Assembly: GCF_003369795.1 (NCBI RefSeq)
Contig: NZ_CP026730.1
Coordinates: forward strand, 6,129,001-6,193,000
Length of the DNA: 64,000 nucleotides
Origin: Streptomyces sp. CB09001
GTDB taxonomy: Bacteria; Actinomycetota; Actinomycetes; Streptomycetales; Streptomycetaceae
Direction: 5' to 3'
Both the position numbers and the translations under genes were made by a program. The notes under the pieces are model-generated. The model made no database searches. It had not been told where the DNA came from and saw only the letters and a program-made list of their open reading frames with translations. Within the stretch, counting starts at the first letter, position 1; each line of letters begins with the position of its first letter. This document shows, piece by piece, positions 8,110 through 17,363 of this stretch.

Positions 8110-9705
8110 ATGAGCTCCACCCTGGACGACCGCGCCACCGCGACGCCCGCGCGCCCCCCGGCCGACCGTCACACCCGGGGGGCGCGGTTCCTGCTGCTGC
8201 TCGCCGTCTTCCTCTGCGCCGCCTGCGGCCTCGTCTACGAACTGGCCCTGACCGCGCTGGGCAGCTACCTCATCGGCAACTCGGTGCTCCAGACCTCCGT
8301 GGTCATCTCCGTGATGGTCTTCGCGATGGGCGTGGGCTCGCTGGCCGCCAAACCGCTGCGCCGCCGTCCCGTCGTCGCCTTCGCGGTGGTGGAGGGGGTG
8401 CTCGCGCTGGTCGGCGGCCTGTCGGTCCTGATGCTCTACGCGGCCTTCGCCTGGCTCCAGCTCTACATGCCCGCGATGATCGTGGTGTCCCTGGTGGTGG
8501 GCCTGCTCATCGGCGCCGAGATCCCGCTGCTGATGACGCTGCTCCAGCGCATCCGCAAGCAGGAGGCGAGCAGTGCGGTCGCCGACATGTTCGCCGTCGA
8601 CTACATCGGCGCCCTCGTCGGCGGCCTGTGCTTCCCGCTGTTCCTGCTGCCGACCTTCGGCCAGTTGAAGGGCGCGCTGGTGGTCGGCGTGGTCAACGCG
8701 GTCGCCGGGGTCATCGTCGTGGTGTTCATCTTCCGCCGCCAGACCGGCCGGCTGGCCAAGGCCGGGCTGCTGGCCGGCGTCACCGTGGTGCTCGCCGTGC
8801 TCGGCACCACGTATGTGCTGGCCGACGACCTGGAGATGACCGCGCGGCAGCACATGTACGCGGACCCGATCATCCACTCCGAGACCACGCAGTACCAGGA
8901 CATCGTGGTCACCCGCTCCACCGCCTTCACCGGCGAGCCCGATGTACGGCTCTTCCTCAACGGCGACCTCCAGTTCAGCTCGGTCGACGAGTACCGGTAC
9001 CACGAGTCGCTGGTCCACCCCGCGTTGTCCGGCCGCCGCTCCAACGTGCTGATCATGGGCGGCGGCGACGGGCTCGCACTGCGCGAGGTGCTGCGTTACG
9101 AGGACGTCCGGCACGCCACCCTGGTCGAACTGGACCCGGCGATGACCCGGTTGGCGCGTACCTTCGAGCCGCTGCGGAAGCTCAACCACGGTTCGCTGGA
9201 CGATCCGCGGGCCGAGATCGTCAACGCGGACGCCTTCACCTGGCTGCGCGAGGCCCGGCAGCGGTACGACGCGGTGGTCATCGACTTCCCGGACCCGGAC
9301 TCGGCGTCGCTGGCGAAGCTGTACTCGGTGGAGTTCTACGACCTGCTCCGCCGGGTGCTGGCGCCGCACGGCCAGGTCATGGTGCAGAGCGGATCGCCGT
9401 TCTTCGCCCCCAAGACCTACTGGTCGATCGCGAAGACCATCGAGACGGCCGGGTACGCGACGACGGAGTTCCAGATCGACGTGCCGAGCTTCGGCAACTG
9501 GGGTTTCGTCCTCGCCACCCCCGGCACCGAGGCCCCGCCGCTGCGGCTCGCCCCCGACACGCCGAAGCTCCGCTACCTGGACGAGGCGGTGCTGAAGGCG
9601 GCCACCGTGTTCCCCGTCGACCGCCGCCGCACCGACGTACGGCCCAGCACCCTGATGGATCCCGCGGTGCTCGAATACGTTCAGGACGAGTGGCGCGACT
9701 ACTGA
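8110..9705 (+). CDS. Membrane-anchored polyamine aminopropyltransferase (spermidine synthase-like)
   Basis: The 531-residue protein has an N-terminal half of about seven membrane segments and a C-terminal spermidine-synthase fold. The S-adenosyl-binding glycine motif 'LIMGGGDGLALREVL' lies near residue 315, followed by 'LVELDPAMTRLA', 'NADAFTWL' and the catalytic-loop segment 'VVIDFPDPDSASLAKLYS'. Soluble SpeE is about half this length, so this is the membrane-fused subfamily. The true substrate is not established by sequence. It is the last gene of the four-gene unit and starts 22 bp after the DUF350 gene. Confidence 0.9.
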   Translation: MSSTLDDRATATPARPPADRHTRGARFLLLLAVFLCAACGLVYELALTALGSYLIGNSVLQTSVVISVMVFAMGVGSLAAKPLRRRPVVAFAVVEGVLALVGGLSVLMLYAAFAWLQLYMPAMIVVSLVVGLLIGAEIPLLMTLLQRIRKQEASSAVADMFAVDYIGALVGGLCFPLFLLPTFGQLKGALVVGVVNAVAGVIVVVFIFRRQTGRLAKAGLLAGVTVVLAVLGTTYVLADDLEMTARQHMYADPIIHSETTQYQDIVVTRSTAFTGEPDVRLFLNGDLQFSSVDEYRYHESLVHPALSGRRSNVLIMGGGDGLALREVLRYEDVRHATLVELDPAMTRLARTFEPLRKLNHGSLDDPRAEIVNADAFTWLREARQRYDAVVIDFPDPDSASLAKLYSVEFYDLLRRVLAPHGQVMVQSGSPFFAPKTYWSIAKTIETAGYATTEFQIDVPSFGNWGFVLATPGTEAPPLRLAPDTPKLRYLDEAVLKAATVFPVDRRRTDVRPSTLMDPAVLEYVQDEWRDY

Positions 9706-9708
9706 GCC

Positions 9709-9726
9709 GGGCGGGGAGCCCCGCCC
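9709..9726. terminator. Short GC hairpin after the aminopropyltransferase gene
   Basis: GGGCGGGGAGCCCCGCCC can fold into a stem of 7 bp with a 4-base loop, starting 4 bp after the stop codon. A larger perfect hairpin (12-bp arms GCTCTCGGCGGC at 9773-9784 and its complement at 9797-9808) lies 50 bp further and could reinforce termination. Confidence 0.5.
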
Positions 9727-9757
9727 ACGCAGGCAGCCGGGCCACGTCGCTCCGTGC

Positions 9758-9862
9758 TCAACCTGACTTGCCGCTCTCGGCGGCGGCGAACAGCGAGCCG
9801 CCGAGAGCGAGCAGCGCCACGCTCGCGTAGACCTCGTAGCCGTCGAGGAAATCGATCACCTT
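9758..9862 (-). pseudogene. C-terminal remnant of a small membrane protein
   Basis: The minus strand reads 'VIDFLDGYEVYASVALLALG' followed by 'GSLFAAAESGKSG' and a TGA at 9758-9760. This looks like the last membrane segment of a small protein, but there is no start codon or upstream part. At 9862 it abuts the truncated response regulator on the plus strand, so a deletion seems to have joined two gene ends. The parent family is not recognised. Confidence 0.45.
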
Positions 9863-9864
9863 CC

Positions 9865-10302
9865 ACGCGGAAACAGGTGCTGCGTGCCCTGCGCGCCGGA
9901 GCCGCCGGGTTCGTGCTCAAGGACACGCCGCCCGCGGAGATCCTCGACGCGGTCCGCAGGGTCGCGGCCGGCGACCCCGTCCTGTCCCCGGCCGTCACCC
10001 GACGGCTGAAGGAGCAGGCGGCCGGTACCGCCCCCGACGCGCGCCACACACGCCACGCGCGCCACACACGCGCGCGTGCCCGCGTGGACACCCTCAGCGA
10101 CCGCGAGCGCGAGGTCGCCGTCGCGGTCGGCCGCGGCATGGCCAACGCCGACATCGCGCCCCACCTCTTCATGAGCGTCGCCACGGTCAAGGCCCACGTC
10201 TCCCGCATCCTGGCCAGACTCGACCTCGACAACCGGGTGCAGATCGCGCTGCTGGCGTACGACGCGGGGCTCCTGGACGATTTCCTGGACGACGCCCCCT
10301 AA
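9865..10302 (+). pseudogene. 5'-truncated NarL/LuxR-type response regulator
   Basis: The frame joins the end of a receiver domain ('VLRALRAGAAGFVLKDTPPA', with the conserved Lys) to a linker and a full LuxR helix-turn-helix ('LSDREREVAVAVGRGMANAD', then 'SVATVKAHVSRILARL'). The first 80-90 receiver residues, with the phosphorylated Asp, are absent, and no credible start precedes it. A partner histidine kinase is not present nearby. It ends in TAA overlapping the convergent dehydrogenase stop. Expression of a free DNA-binding domain is possible but unsupported. Confidence 0.75.
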
Positions 10303-11312
10303 CGGGTGAGCGCCTCCGGCACCTCCGCCAGCCGTACGGGTCTGCGCTCGCGCCGGGAGACGTCGCAGGCCTCCGCGATCCGCAGGGCCTGCAGCGCCTC
10401 GCGCCCGTCGCAGGGATTGGCGTGCTCGCCCCGCACCACCTGCACGAAGGTGGTCAGCTCGGCCTCGTAGGCGGGCCCGAAGCGCTCCACGAAGCCGGTC
10501 CAGGGCTTGTCCGCGGCCGGCGGACCGGTCGGCTCGGTGGACGCGATCGGCGTACGGTCGTCCAGGCCCACGACGATCTGGTCCAGCTCCCCGGCCAGCT
10601 CCATGCGCACGTCGTACCCCGCCCCGTTCAGCCGCGTCGCCGTGGCCGTGGCCAGCGTGCCGTCGTCCAGCGTGAGCAGCGCCGCGCCGGTGTCCACGTC
10701 GTCCGCCGCGCGGAACACCGGCGGACCGGCGTCGGACCCGGCGGCGTACACGTCGACGACCTCCCGCCCGGTCACCCAGCGCAGGACGTCGAAGTCGTGG
10801 ATGAGCGTGTCCCGGTAGAGCCCGCCGGACTGCGGCAGGTACTCGGCCGGCGGCGGGGTCTGGTCGCTGGTCACCGCCCGGACGGTGTGCAGCCGGCCGA
10901 GCCGCCCGGACCGCACCGCCTCCCTGGCCCCCGTGTAGCCGGTGTCGAAGCGCCGCTGGAAGCCCATCTGGAGGATCGTCCCCGCGGCCTCCACCTCGGC
11001 GATCGCCTGTAACGTGCCCGGCAGGTCCAGCGCGATGGGCTTCTCGCAGAACACCGGGAGCCCCGAGCGGGCCGCCCGGCCGATCAGCTCGGCGTGGGCC
11101 GGCGTCGCCGTGGTGATCACCACCGCGTCCACGCCCCACTGGAAGATCTCGTCCACTCCTGGTGCCGCCGTCTCGCCCAGCCGGTGGGCCAGGTCCTGCG
11201 CCCGCGTGATGTCGGCGTCCGTGAGGATCAGGGATCCGACGTCGCGGTGGCGGCTGAGCGTGTTGGCGTGAACGGTACCGATGCGGCCCGTTCCGATGAC
11301 CCCGATGCGCAT
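10299..11312 (-). CDS. Gfo/Idh/MocA family dehydrogenase (inositol 2-dehydrogenase-like)
   Basis: The 337-residue protein has an N-terminal Rossmann fold with GTGRIG at residues 7-12, the family's EKP motif at 90-92, 'QMGFQRRFD' and the catalytic-region His in 'LIHDFDVLRW'. It probably oxidises a sugar or inositol hydroxyl with NAD. It is divergent from the GntR regulator across a 101-bp promoter region that contains a perfect TGTCCGGACA palindrome, so it likely belongs to the same regulon as the sugar transporter downstream. Myo-inositol is a reasonable but unproven substrate. Confidence 0.87.
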   Translation of the reverse strand: MRIGVIGTGRIGTVHANTLSRHRDVGSLILTDADITRAQDLAHRLGETAAPGVDEIFQWGVDAVVITTATPAHAELIGRAARSGLPVFCEKPIALDLPGTLQAIAEVEAAGTILQMGFQRRFDTGYTGAREAVRSGRLGRLHTVRAVTSDQTPPPAEYLPQSGGLYRDTLIHDFDVLRWVTGREVVDVYAAGSDAGPPVFRAADDVDTGAALLTLDDGTLATATATRLNGAGYDVRMELAGELDQIVVGLDDRTPIASTEPTGPPAADKPWTGFVERFGPAYEAELTTFVQVVRGEHANPCDGREALQALRIAEACDVSRRERRPVRLAEVPEALTR

Positions 11313-11352
11313 GGAATCAAAGTGGGCTCACAGCCGCTCCCTGTCAATGCGT

Positions 11353-11365
11353 ATGTCCGGACAAT
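11353..11365. promoter_or_regulatory. GntR operator 1 (TGTCCGGACA)
   Basis: The perfect 10-bp palindrome TGTCCGGACA, flanked by A and AT, lies between the divergent dehydrogenase and GntR genes. The same sequence recurs upstream of the transporter operon (12248-12261), which points to autoregulation and co-regulation by the HutC-type GntR protein. Confidence 0.7.
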
Positions 11366-11413
11366 CGAACCGCGCAGCTTCCCGTCACCTCGGCACGGAG
11401 CTACGCTCGGCCC

Positions 11414-12178
11414 GTGCCGAAACCAGAAGTGGACCCGACCGTGTCGCTGGACCTCAGCGTGGATCGCAGCAGCCCGGTGCCGCTGTACTTCCAGCTGTCG
11501 CAGCAGCTGGAGGCGGCGATCGAGCACGGCGCGCTGACCCCCGGCAGCCTGCTGGGCAACGAGATCGAGCTGGCCGCGCGGCTCGGTCTGTCCCGGCCCA
11601 CCGTCCGCCAGGCCATCCAGTCGCTCGTCGACAAGGGCCTGCTCGTGCGCCGCCGCGGCGTCGGCACCCAGGTCGTGCACAGCAAGGTGCGGCGCCCCCT
11701 GGAACTCAGCAGCCTCTACGACGACCTGGAGGCGGCGGGCCAGCGCCCCGCCACGAAGGTCCTGGTCAACACCGTCGTCCCGGCCGCCGCGGAGATCGCC
11801 GCCGCCCTCGGCGTGGCCGAGGACAGCGAGGTGCACCGCATCGAGCGGCTGCGGCTGACGCACGGGGAACCGATGGCGTACCTCTGCAACTACCTGCCGC
11901 CCGGCCTCGTGGACCTGGACACCGGGCAGCTGGAGGCCACCGGCCTCTACCGGCTGATGCGCGCCGCCGGGATCACCCTGCACAGCGCCCGGCAGTCCAT
12001 CGGCGCCCGCGCCGCGACCTCCGGTGAGGCCGAGCGGCTCGGCGAGGAGACCGGCGCCCCGCTGCTCACCATGGAGCGCATCACCTTCGACGACACGGGA
12101 CGCGCGGTCGAGTTCGGCACCCACACCTACCGGCCGTCCCGCTACTCCTTCGAGTTCCAGCTGCTCGTGCGGCCCTGA
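11414..12178 (+). CDS. GntR-family regulator, HutC/UTRA type
   Basis: The 254-residue protein has an N-terminal winged helix ('LYFQLSQQLEAAIEHG', 'LAARLGLSRPTVRQAIQSLV') and a C-terminal UTRA ligand-binding domain ('LERITFDDTGRAVEFGTHTYR'-type strand, ending 'RYSFEFQLLVRP'). UTRA domains usually bind the pathway sugar or sugar phosphate. The GTG start at 11414 has only a weak ribosome binding site but fits family starts. It is followed by a sugar ABC transporter operon with matching operator copies, so it is probably the local repressor. Confidence 0.92.
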   Translation: MPKPEVDPTVSLDLSVDRSSPVPLYFQLSQQLEAAIEHGALTPGSLLGNEIELAARLGLSRPTVRQAIQSLVDKGLLVRRRGVGTQVVHSKVRRPLELSSLYDDLEAAGQRPATKVLVNTVVPAAAEIAAALGVAEDSEVHRIERLRLTHGEPMAYLCNYLPPGLVDLDTGQLEATGLYRLMRAAGITLHSARQSIGARAATSGEAERLGEETGAPLLTMERITFDDTGRAVEFGTHTYRPSRYSFEFQLLVRP

Positions 12179-12247
12179 GCGACTCCGGCCGGGGTCCGTG
12201 CCCGCCGGCGGCTCCCGGCAGCGGCTCCCACCGTGCGGGTTCGTCGC

Positions 12248-12261
12248 AATGTCCGGACAAT
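12248..12261. promoter_or_regulatory. GntR operator 2 (AATGTCCGGACAAT)
   Basis: AATGTCCGGACAAT contains the same palindrome as at 11353-11365. It lies about 140 bp upstream of the binding-protein start codon. Confidence 0.7.
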
Positions 12262-12301
12262 GTGACCGTCGGCCGCTCCCCGGAGGCGAGCGCTCCGCTT
12301 G

Positions 12302-12314
12302 TGTGTCGGACAAT
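12302..12314. promoter_or_regulatory. GntR operator 3 (imperfect)
   Basis: TGTGTCGGACAAT keeps the right half-site GGACAAT of operator 2, but the left half is altered. It lies 54 bp downstream of operator 2, a spacing compatible with cooperative binding or looping. This is inferred from similarity and position. Confidence 0.45.
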
Positions 12315-12398
12315 GGGGCGTTTGGGGTTTCCAGAACCCGGCCGGGGCCGGGAAGGCCCCGCACGCACAGCACGGCACAGCAAGAAGGGCACGGCCTC

Positions 12399-13403
12399 GT
12401 GGCACGGTTTCGGACATGGGTGGGCATCGCGCTGGCAGGGGCACTGTCGGTGTCCCTGGCCGGCTGCAGCAGTACCGGCGGCAAGCGCGCCGAGGACGCC
12501 CGCAAGGCCGCGTCGGCCGAGGGCAGGGCGGCGGTGAACACCCCCCGCTGGACCTTCGCGATGATCACCCACTCGGGCGACGGCGACACCTTCTGGGACA
12601 TCGTCCAGAGCGGCGCCGAGCAGGCCGCGGTCAAGGACAACATCAACTTCCTGTACTCCCACGACGACGAGGCGCAGCAGCAGGCCCAGCTCGTGGACGC
12701 GGCCATCGACAAGAAGGTCGACGGCATCATCGTCACGCTCGCCAAGCCCGACGCGATGAAGTCCGCCCTCGCCCGGGCGCACAAGGCGGGCATCCCGGTG
12801 ATCACGGTGAACTCCGGCTCCGAGGAGTCCAAGGAGTTCGGCGCGCTCACCCACGTCGGCCAGGACGAGACGATCGCCGGTGAGGCCGTCGGCGAGGAGC
12901 TGAACCAGCGGGGCCGCGAGCAGGCGGTCTGCGTGCTCCACGAGCAGGGCAACATCGGCCACGAGCAGCGCTGCGACGGAGTGGAGAAGACCTTCGACGG
13001 CAAGGTCCAGCGGCTCTACGTCAACGGCACCAGCATGCCGGACGTGCAGTCCGCCATCGAGGCCAAGCTCCAGACCGACAAGTCCGTCGACGCCGTCGTC
13101 ACGCTCGGCGCCCCCTACGCCGACACCGCCGTCAAGGCCAAGCAGGGCGCGGGAAGCAAGGCCGAGATCGACACCTTCGACCTCAACGCCAAGGTCGCCG
13201 CCGGACTGGCGGACGGCACCCTCGGCTTCGCCGTCGACCAGCAGCCCTACCTCCAGGGCTACGAGGCCGTCGACCTGCTGTGGCTGTACAAGTACAACGC
13301 CGACGTCCTCGGCGGCGGCCGTCCGGTGCTCACCGGGCCGCAGATCATCACCAAGGACGACGCCGCCGCGCTGGCCGACTACACGAAGCGGGGCACGCGA
13401 TGA
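12399..13403 (+). CDS. Sugar ABC transporter substrate-binding lipoprotein
   Basis: This 334-residue protein starts at the GTG at 12399, giving a signal peptide ('RTWVGIALAGALSVS') and a lipobox 'LAGC'. The mature part is a periplasmic-binding-protein fold of the ribose/xylose class ('MITHSGDGDTFWDIVQSG', 'DGIIVTLAKPDAMKSAL', 'FAVDQQPYLQGYEAVDLL'). It captures a sugar for the permease and ATPase that follow, with ATGA overlap to the permease. The exact sugar is unknown. Confidence 0.92.
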   Translation: MARFRTWVGIALAGALSVSLAGCSSTGGKRAEDARKAASAEGRAAVNTPRWTFAMITHSGDGDTFWDIVQSGAEQAAVKDNINFLYSHDDEAQQQAQLVDAAIDKKVDGIIVTLAKPDAMKSALARAHKAGIPVITVNSGSEESKEFGALTHVGQDETIAGEAVGEELNQRGREQAVCVLHEQGNIGHEQRCDGVEKTFDGKVQRLYVNGTSMPDVQSAIEAKLQTDKSVDAVVTLGAPYADTAVKAKQGAGSKAEIDTFDLNAKVAAGLADGTLGFAVDQQPYLQGYEAVDLLWLYKYNADVLGGGRPVLTGPQIITKDDAAALADYTKRGTR

Positions 13404-14436
13404 ACGCCACGCAGGTGAAGGCGGTTGACGAAAGGATTCTGCAGACCTCTCCGCTGCGGAAACTCCTCGGCCGCCCCGAGCTGGGCTCCGTCGTCGGCGC
13501 GATCGCCGTGTTCGTCTTCTTCGCGTTCTTCGCCGACAGCTTCCTGCACGCCGCCAGCCTCAGCACGGTGCTCTACGCCGCCTCCACGATCGGCATCATG
13601 GCCGTCCCGGTGGCGCTGCTGATGATCGGCGGGGAGTTCGACCTGTCCGCCGGCGTCATGGTCACCTCCTCGGCGCTGGTGTCGTCGATGTTCAGCTACC
13701 AGATGACCGCCAACGTCTGGGTCGGCGTGGGCGTGTCCCTGCTGGTGACGCTGGCGATCGGTGCCTTCAACGGCTTCATGCTCACCCGCACCAAACTGCC
13801 CAGCTTCATCATCACGCTCGGCACGTTCCTCATGCTGACCGGCCTGAACCTGGGCTTCACCAAGCTCGTCGACGGCACCGTCTCCACCAAGTCGATCGCC
13901 GACATGGAGGGCTTCCCCTCCGCCCACGACGTCTTCGCCTCCACCATCACCATCGGCGGCGTCGGCTTCAAGGTGACCATCCTGTGGTGGCTCGCCCTGG
14001 TGGCCGTCGCCAGCTGGATCCTGCTGCGCACCCGCGCCGGCAACTGGATCTTCGCGGTCGGCGGCAACCGGGACGCCGCCCGCGCGGTGGGCGTCCCGGT
14101 CACCAGGACCAAGATCGGCCTCTACATGGGCGTCGGCCTCGGCGCCTGGATCTCCGGCCAGCACCTGCTCTTCTCCTACGACGTCGTCCAGTCCGGCGAG
14201 GGCGTCGGCAACGAGCTGATCTACATCATCGCGGCCGTCATCGGCGGCTGTCTGATCACCGGCGGCTACGGCAGCGCGGTCGGCTCCGCGGTCGGCGCGT
14301 TCATCTTCGGCATGACCAGCAAGGGCATCGTCTTCGCCGAATGGAACCCCGACTGGTTCAAGTTCTTCCTCGGAGCGATGCTGCTCCTCGCGACCCTGCT
14401 CAACGCCTGGGTCCGCAAGCGCGCGGAGGCCACCAA

Positions 14437-14440
<4 letters not shown>
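13400..14440 (+). CDS. Sugar ABC transporter permease (ribose/xylose class)
   Basis: The 346-residue protein has about nine to ten membrane segments and matches the BPD_transp_2 fold ('VPVALLMIGGEFDLSAG', 'LPSFIITLGTFLMLTGL', 'NRDAARAVGVPV', 'YIIAAVIGGCLITGGYGSAVG'). Its start overlaps the binding-protein stop by ATGA, and its stop overlaps the ATPase start by GTGA, so the three genes are translationally coupled. Confidence 0.93.
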
Positions 14441-15252
<812 letters not shown>

Positions 15253-15343
15253 CCACGACGCACCCGCACCCGGCAACGAACCCATCACGCCACCCCCTGT
15301 CCCATTCGGCACCCGGCGGAGCCGTGCGGCACAATCGCACCCG

Positions 15344-16492
15344 ATGAGCACCTACCGCGACTTCACCGCCCCCATCGGCTCCCGCCGCGCCCCGGTCCTG
15401 CGCACCGTGGGCACGAGGGAACGCCGCTCGCACCTCACGGCACCCCGCGTGCCCACGGTCGGCATCGACATCGGCGGCACGAAGGTCATGGCGGGTGTCG
15501 TCGACGCCGATGGCAACATCCTGGAGAAGCTCCGCACGGAGACCCCGGACAAGTCCAAGAGCCCGAAGGTCGTCGAGGACACGATCGTCGAACTGGTCCT
15601 GGACCTGTCCGACCGGCACGACGTGCACGCCGTGGGCATCGGCGCGGCCGGCTGGGTCGACGCCGACCGCAACCGCGTGCTGTTCGCCCCCCACCTGTCC
15701 TGGCGCAACGAACCGCTGCGCGACCGCATCGCCGGCCGACTCGCGGTGCCCGTCCTGGTGGACAACGACGCCAACACCGCGGCCTGGGCCGAGTGGCGCT
15801 TCGGCGCCGGCCGCGGTGAGGACCACCTCGTCATGATCACGCTCGGCACCGGCATCGGCGGCGCGATCCTGGAGGACGGCCAGGTCAAGCGCGGCAAGTA
15901 CGGCGTCGCCGGCGAGTTCGGACACATGCAGGTCGTCCCCGGCGGCCATCGCTGCCCGTGCGGCAACCGCGGCTGCTGGGAGCAGTACAGCTCCGGAAAC
16001 GCCCTGGTCAGGGAGGCCCGCGAGCTGGCGGCGGCCGACTCGCCGGTGGCGTACGGAATCATCGAGCACGTCAAGGGCAGCATCGGCGACATCACCGGCC
16101 CGATGATCACCGAGCTGGCCCGCGAGGGCGACGCCATGTGCGTCGAGCTGCTCCAGGACATCGGACAGTGGCTAGGCGTCGGCATCGCGAACCTCGCCGC
16201 GGCCCTGGACCCGTCCTGCTTCGTGATCGGCGGTGGGGTCAGCGCCGCCGACGACCTGCTGATCGGCCCCGCGCGCGACGCCTTCAAGCGCCAGCTCACC
16301 GGCCGCGGCTACCGCCCCGAGGCTCGCATCGTCCGCGCCCAGCTCGGCCCCGAGGCCGGCATGGTGGGCGCCGCCGACCTGTCCCGGCTGGTCGCCCGCC
16401 GCTTCCGCCGCGCCAAGCGGCGCCGGGTGGAGCGGTACGAGCGCTACGAGCGCTACGCCGAGGCCCGCCGTGAGTCCCGGGAGTCGCTGTGA
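15344..16492 (+). CDS. ROK-family sugar kinase (glucokinase-like)
   Basis: The 382-residue protein carries the phosphate motif DIGGTK at residues 42-47, 'DNDANTAAWAE', 'TLGTGIGG' and the zinc-binding ROK motif 'GHRCPCGNRGCWEQY'. There is no N-terminal DNA-binding domain, so it is a kinase rather than a ROK repressor. It has an extra N-terminal segment of about 37 residues and a basic C-terminal tail with repeated 'RYERYERYA'. Its place behind the ABC transporter suggests it phosphorylates the imported sugar. The ATG at 15344 was chosen because the upstream reading is not protein-like. Confidence 0.9.
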   Translation: MSTYRDFTAPIGSRRAPVLRTVGTRERRSHLTAPRVPTVGIDIGGTKVMAGVVDADGNILEKLRTETPDKSKSPKVVEDTIVELVLDLSDRHDVHAVGIGAAGWVDADRNRVLFAPHLSWRNEPLRDRIAGRLAVPVLVDNDANTAAWAEWRFGAGRGEDHLVMITLGTGIGGAILEDGQVKRGKYGVAGEFGHMQVVPGGHRCPCGNRGCWEQYSSGNALVREARELAAADSPVAYGIIEHVKGSIGDITGPMITELAREGDAMCVELLQDIGQWLGVGIANLAAALDPSCFVIGGGVSAADDLLIGPARDAFKRQLTGRGYRPEARIVRAQLGPEAGMVGAADLSRLVARRFRRAKRRRVERYERYERYAEARRESRESL

Positions 16493-17070
16493 CGGAGTCC
16501 CTGCCCCACCAGCCCGGCCCCCCGGAGCCGGCCGGCGCCGCGGCCGAGGGCCGCCGGCACATGATCCGCCGCCGTACGCTCACCCTGCTCATCATCGTGC
16601 TGCTCATCGGCGTCCCGGCCGGCTACCTCGCGATCTCCGCGAGCCAGAGCCGCGACAGCGGCAGGGACAAGGAGGCGAAGTACGCGGCGACCGGAATGAC
16701 CAGCGGCTGGCCCTCCAAGCTGCAGCGCCGCATCTACGAGGTGCCCGTCCCGGTCCCGGCCGAAGAGGTCGCGTACTACGAGACGAACAACTGGAAGACC
16801 AGCCGGCTCTACGTCCAGTTCGAGACCACCGGTGCCGGTCTCGACGTCTTCCTGGCGGGCCTCGGCGTCGACCGGGACGCGCTGAGGAAGGGCAAGATCG
16901 CGATCAGCGACCGCGCCCAGCGGGTCACCGGCTGGCAGTTCGGCGGGTCCGGCTCCTGGTGGGGCGTCGTCAACGAGCAGGCGAACCCGGCGCCGACCCA
17001 GGACGTCGTCGTGAACATGGAGAACCCGGACTACCCGATGGTGTACGTCGTCTCGCACACCGTTCCGTAG
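16489..17070 (+). CDS. Small membrane-anchored protein of unknown function
   Basis: The GTG at 16489 overlaps the ROK stop by 4 bp. The 193-residue product has a short cytoplasmic N-terminus, one membrane span ('RTLTLLIIVLLIGVPAGYLAI') and a predicted extracytoplasmic domain rich in aromatic residues ('RVTGWQFGGSGSWWGVVNEQ'). I recognise no named family. Translational coupling with the kinase suggests it belongs to the sugar operon. The 24-bp tandem repeat begins 16 bp after its stop. Confidence 0.75.
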   Translation: MTESLPHQPGPPEPAGAAAEGRRHMIRRRTLTLLIIVLLIGVPAGYLAISASQSRDSGRDKEAKYAATGMTSGWPSKLQRRIYEVPVPVPAEEVAYYETNNWKTSRLYVQFETTGAGLDVFLAGLGVDRDALRKGKIAISDRAQRVTGWQFGGSGSWWGVVNEQANPAPTQDVVVNMENPDYPMVYVVSHTVP

Positions 17071-17086
17071 GGCCTCCGTCCTCGTG

Positions 17087-17206
17087 CCCGTCTCCGTCTC
17101 CGCCTCCGGACCCGTCTCCGTCTCCGCCTCCGGACCCGTCTCCGTCTCCGCCTCCGGACCCGTCTCCGTCTCCGCCTCCGGACCCGTCTCCGTCTCCGCC
17201 TCCGGA
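17087..17206. repeat. Five perfect 24-bp tandem repeats, pyrimidine-rich
   Basis: A 24-base unit (CCCGTCTCCGTCTCC followed by GCCTCCGGA) is repeated five times without change at 17087-17206, then decays into related CTCCGCCTCCGTCTCGC copies up to about 17265. One strand is nearly all C and T. It fills most of the 293-bp gap between the small membrane protein and the helicase. Because 24 is a multiple of three it keeps all frames open, which creates long spurious reading frames. A transcription or structure role is possible but only inferred. Confidence 0.9.
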
Positions 17207-17363
17207 CCCGCCTCCGTCTCCGCCTCCGTCTCGCCTCCGTCTCCGCCTCCGTCTCGCCTCCGCCCCCGGACCCGGCGGCAGGCCCGTCGGAGCCGATTGT
17301 CGGACCCCGCCCGTAGAGTCGAAGACATCTGATCGGGCAGACGGGCGGGAGGTGACAGAACGT

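Noticed and set aside
17087..17206. CRISPR array
   Set aside because: The 24-bp units are directly adjacent with no spacers between them and no cas genes are present.
16470..17363. Upstream extension of the helicase frame giving a protein of about 1258 residues
   Set aside because: The extra part runs through the gene for the small membrane protein in another frame and through the 24-bp repeat, which keeps every frame open. A proper ribosome binding site and start lie at 17364.
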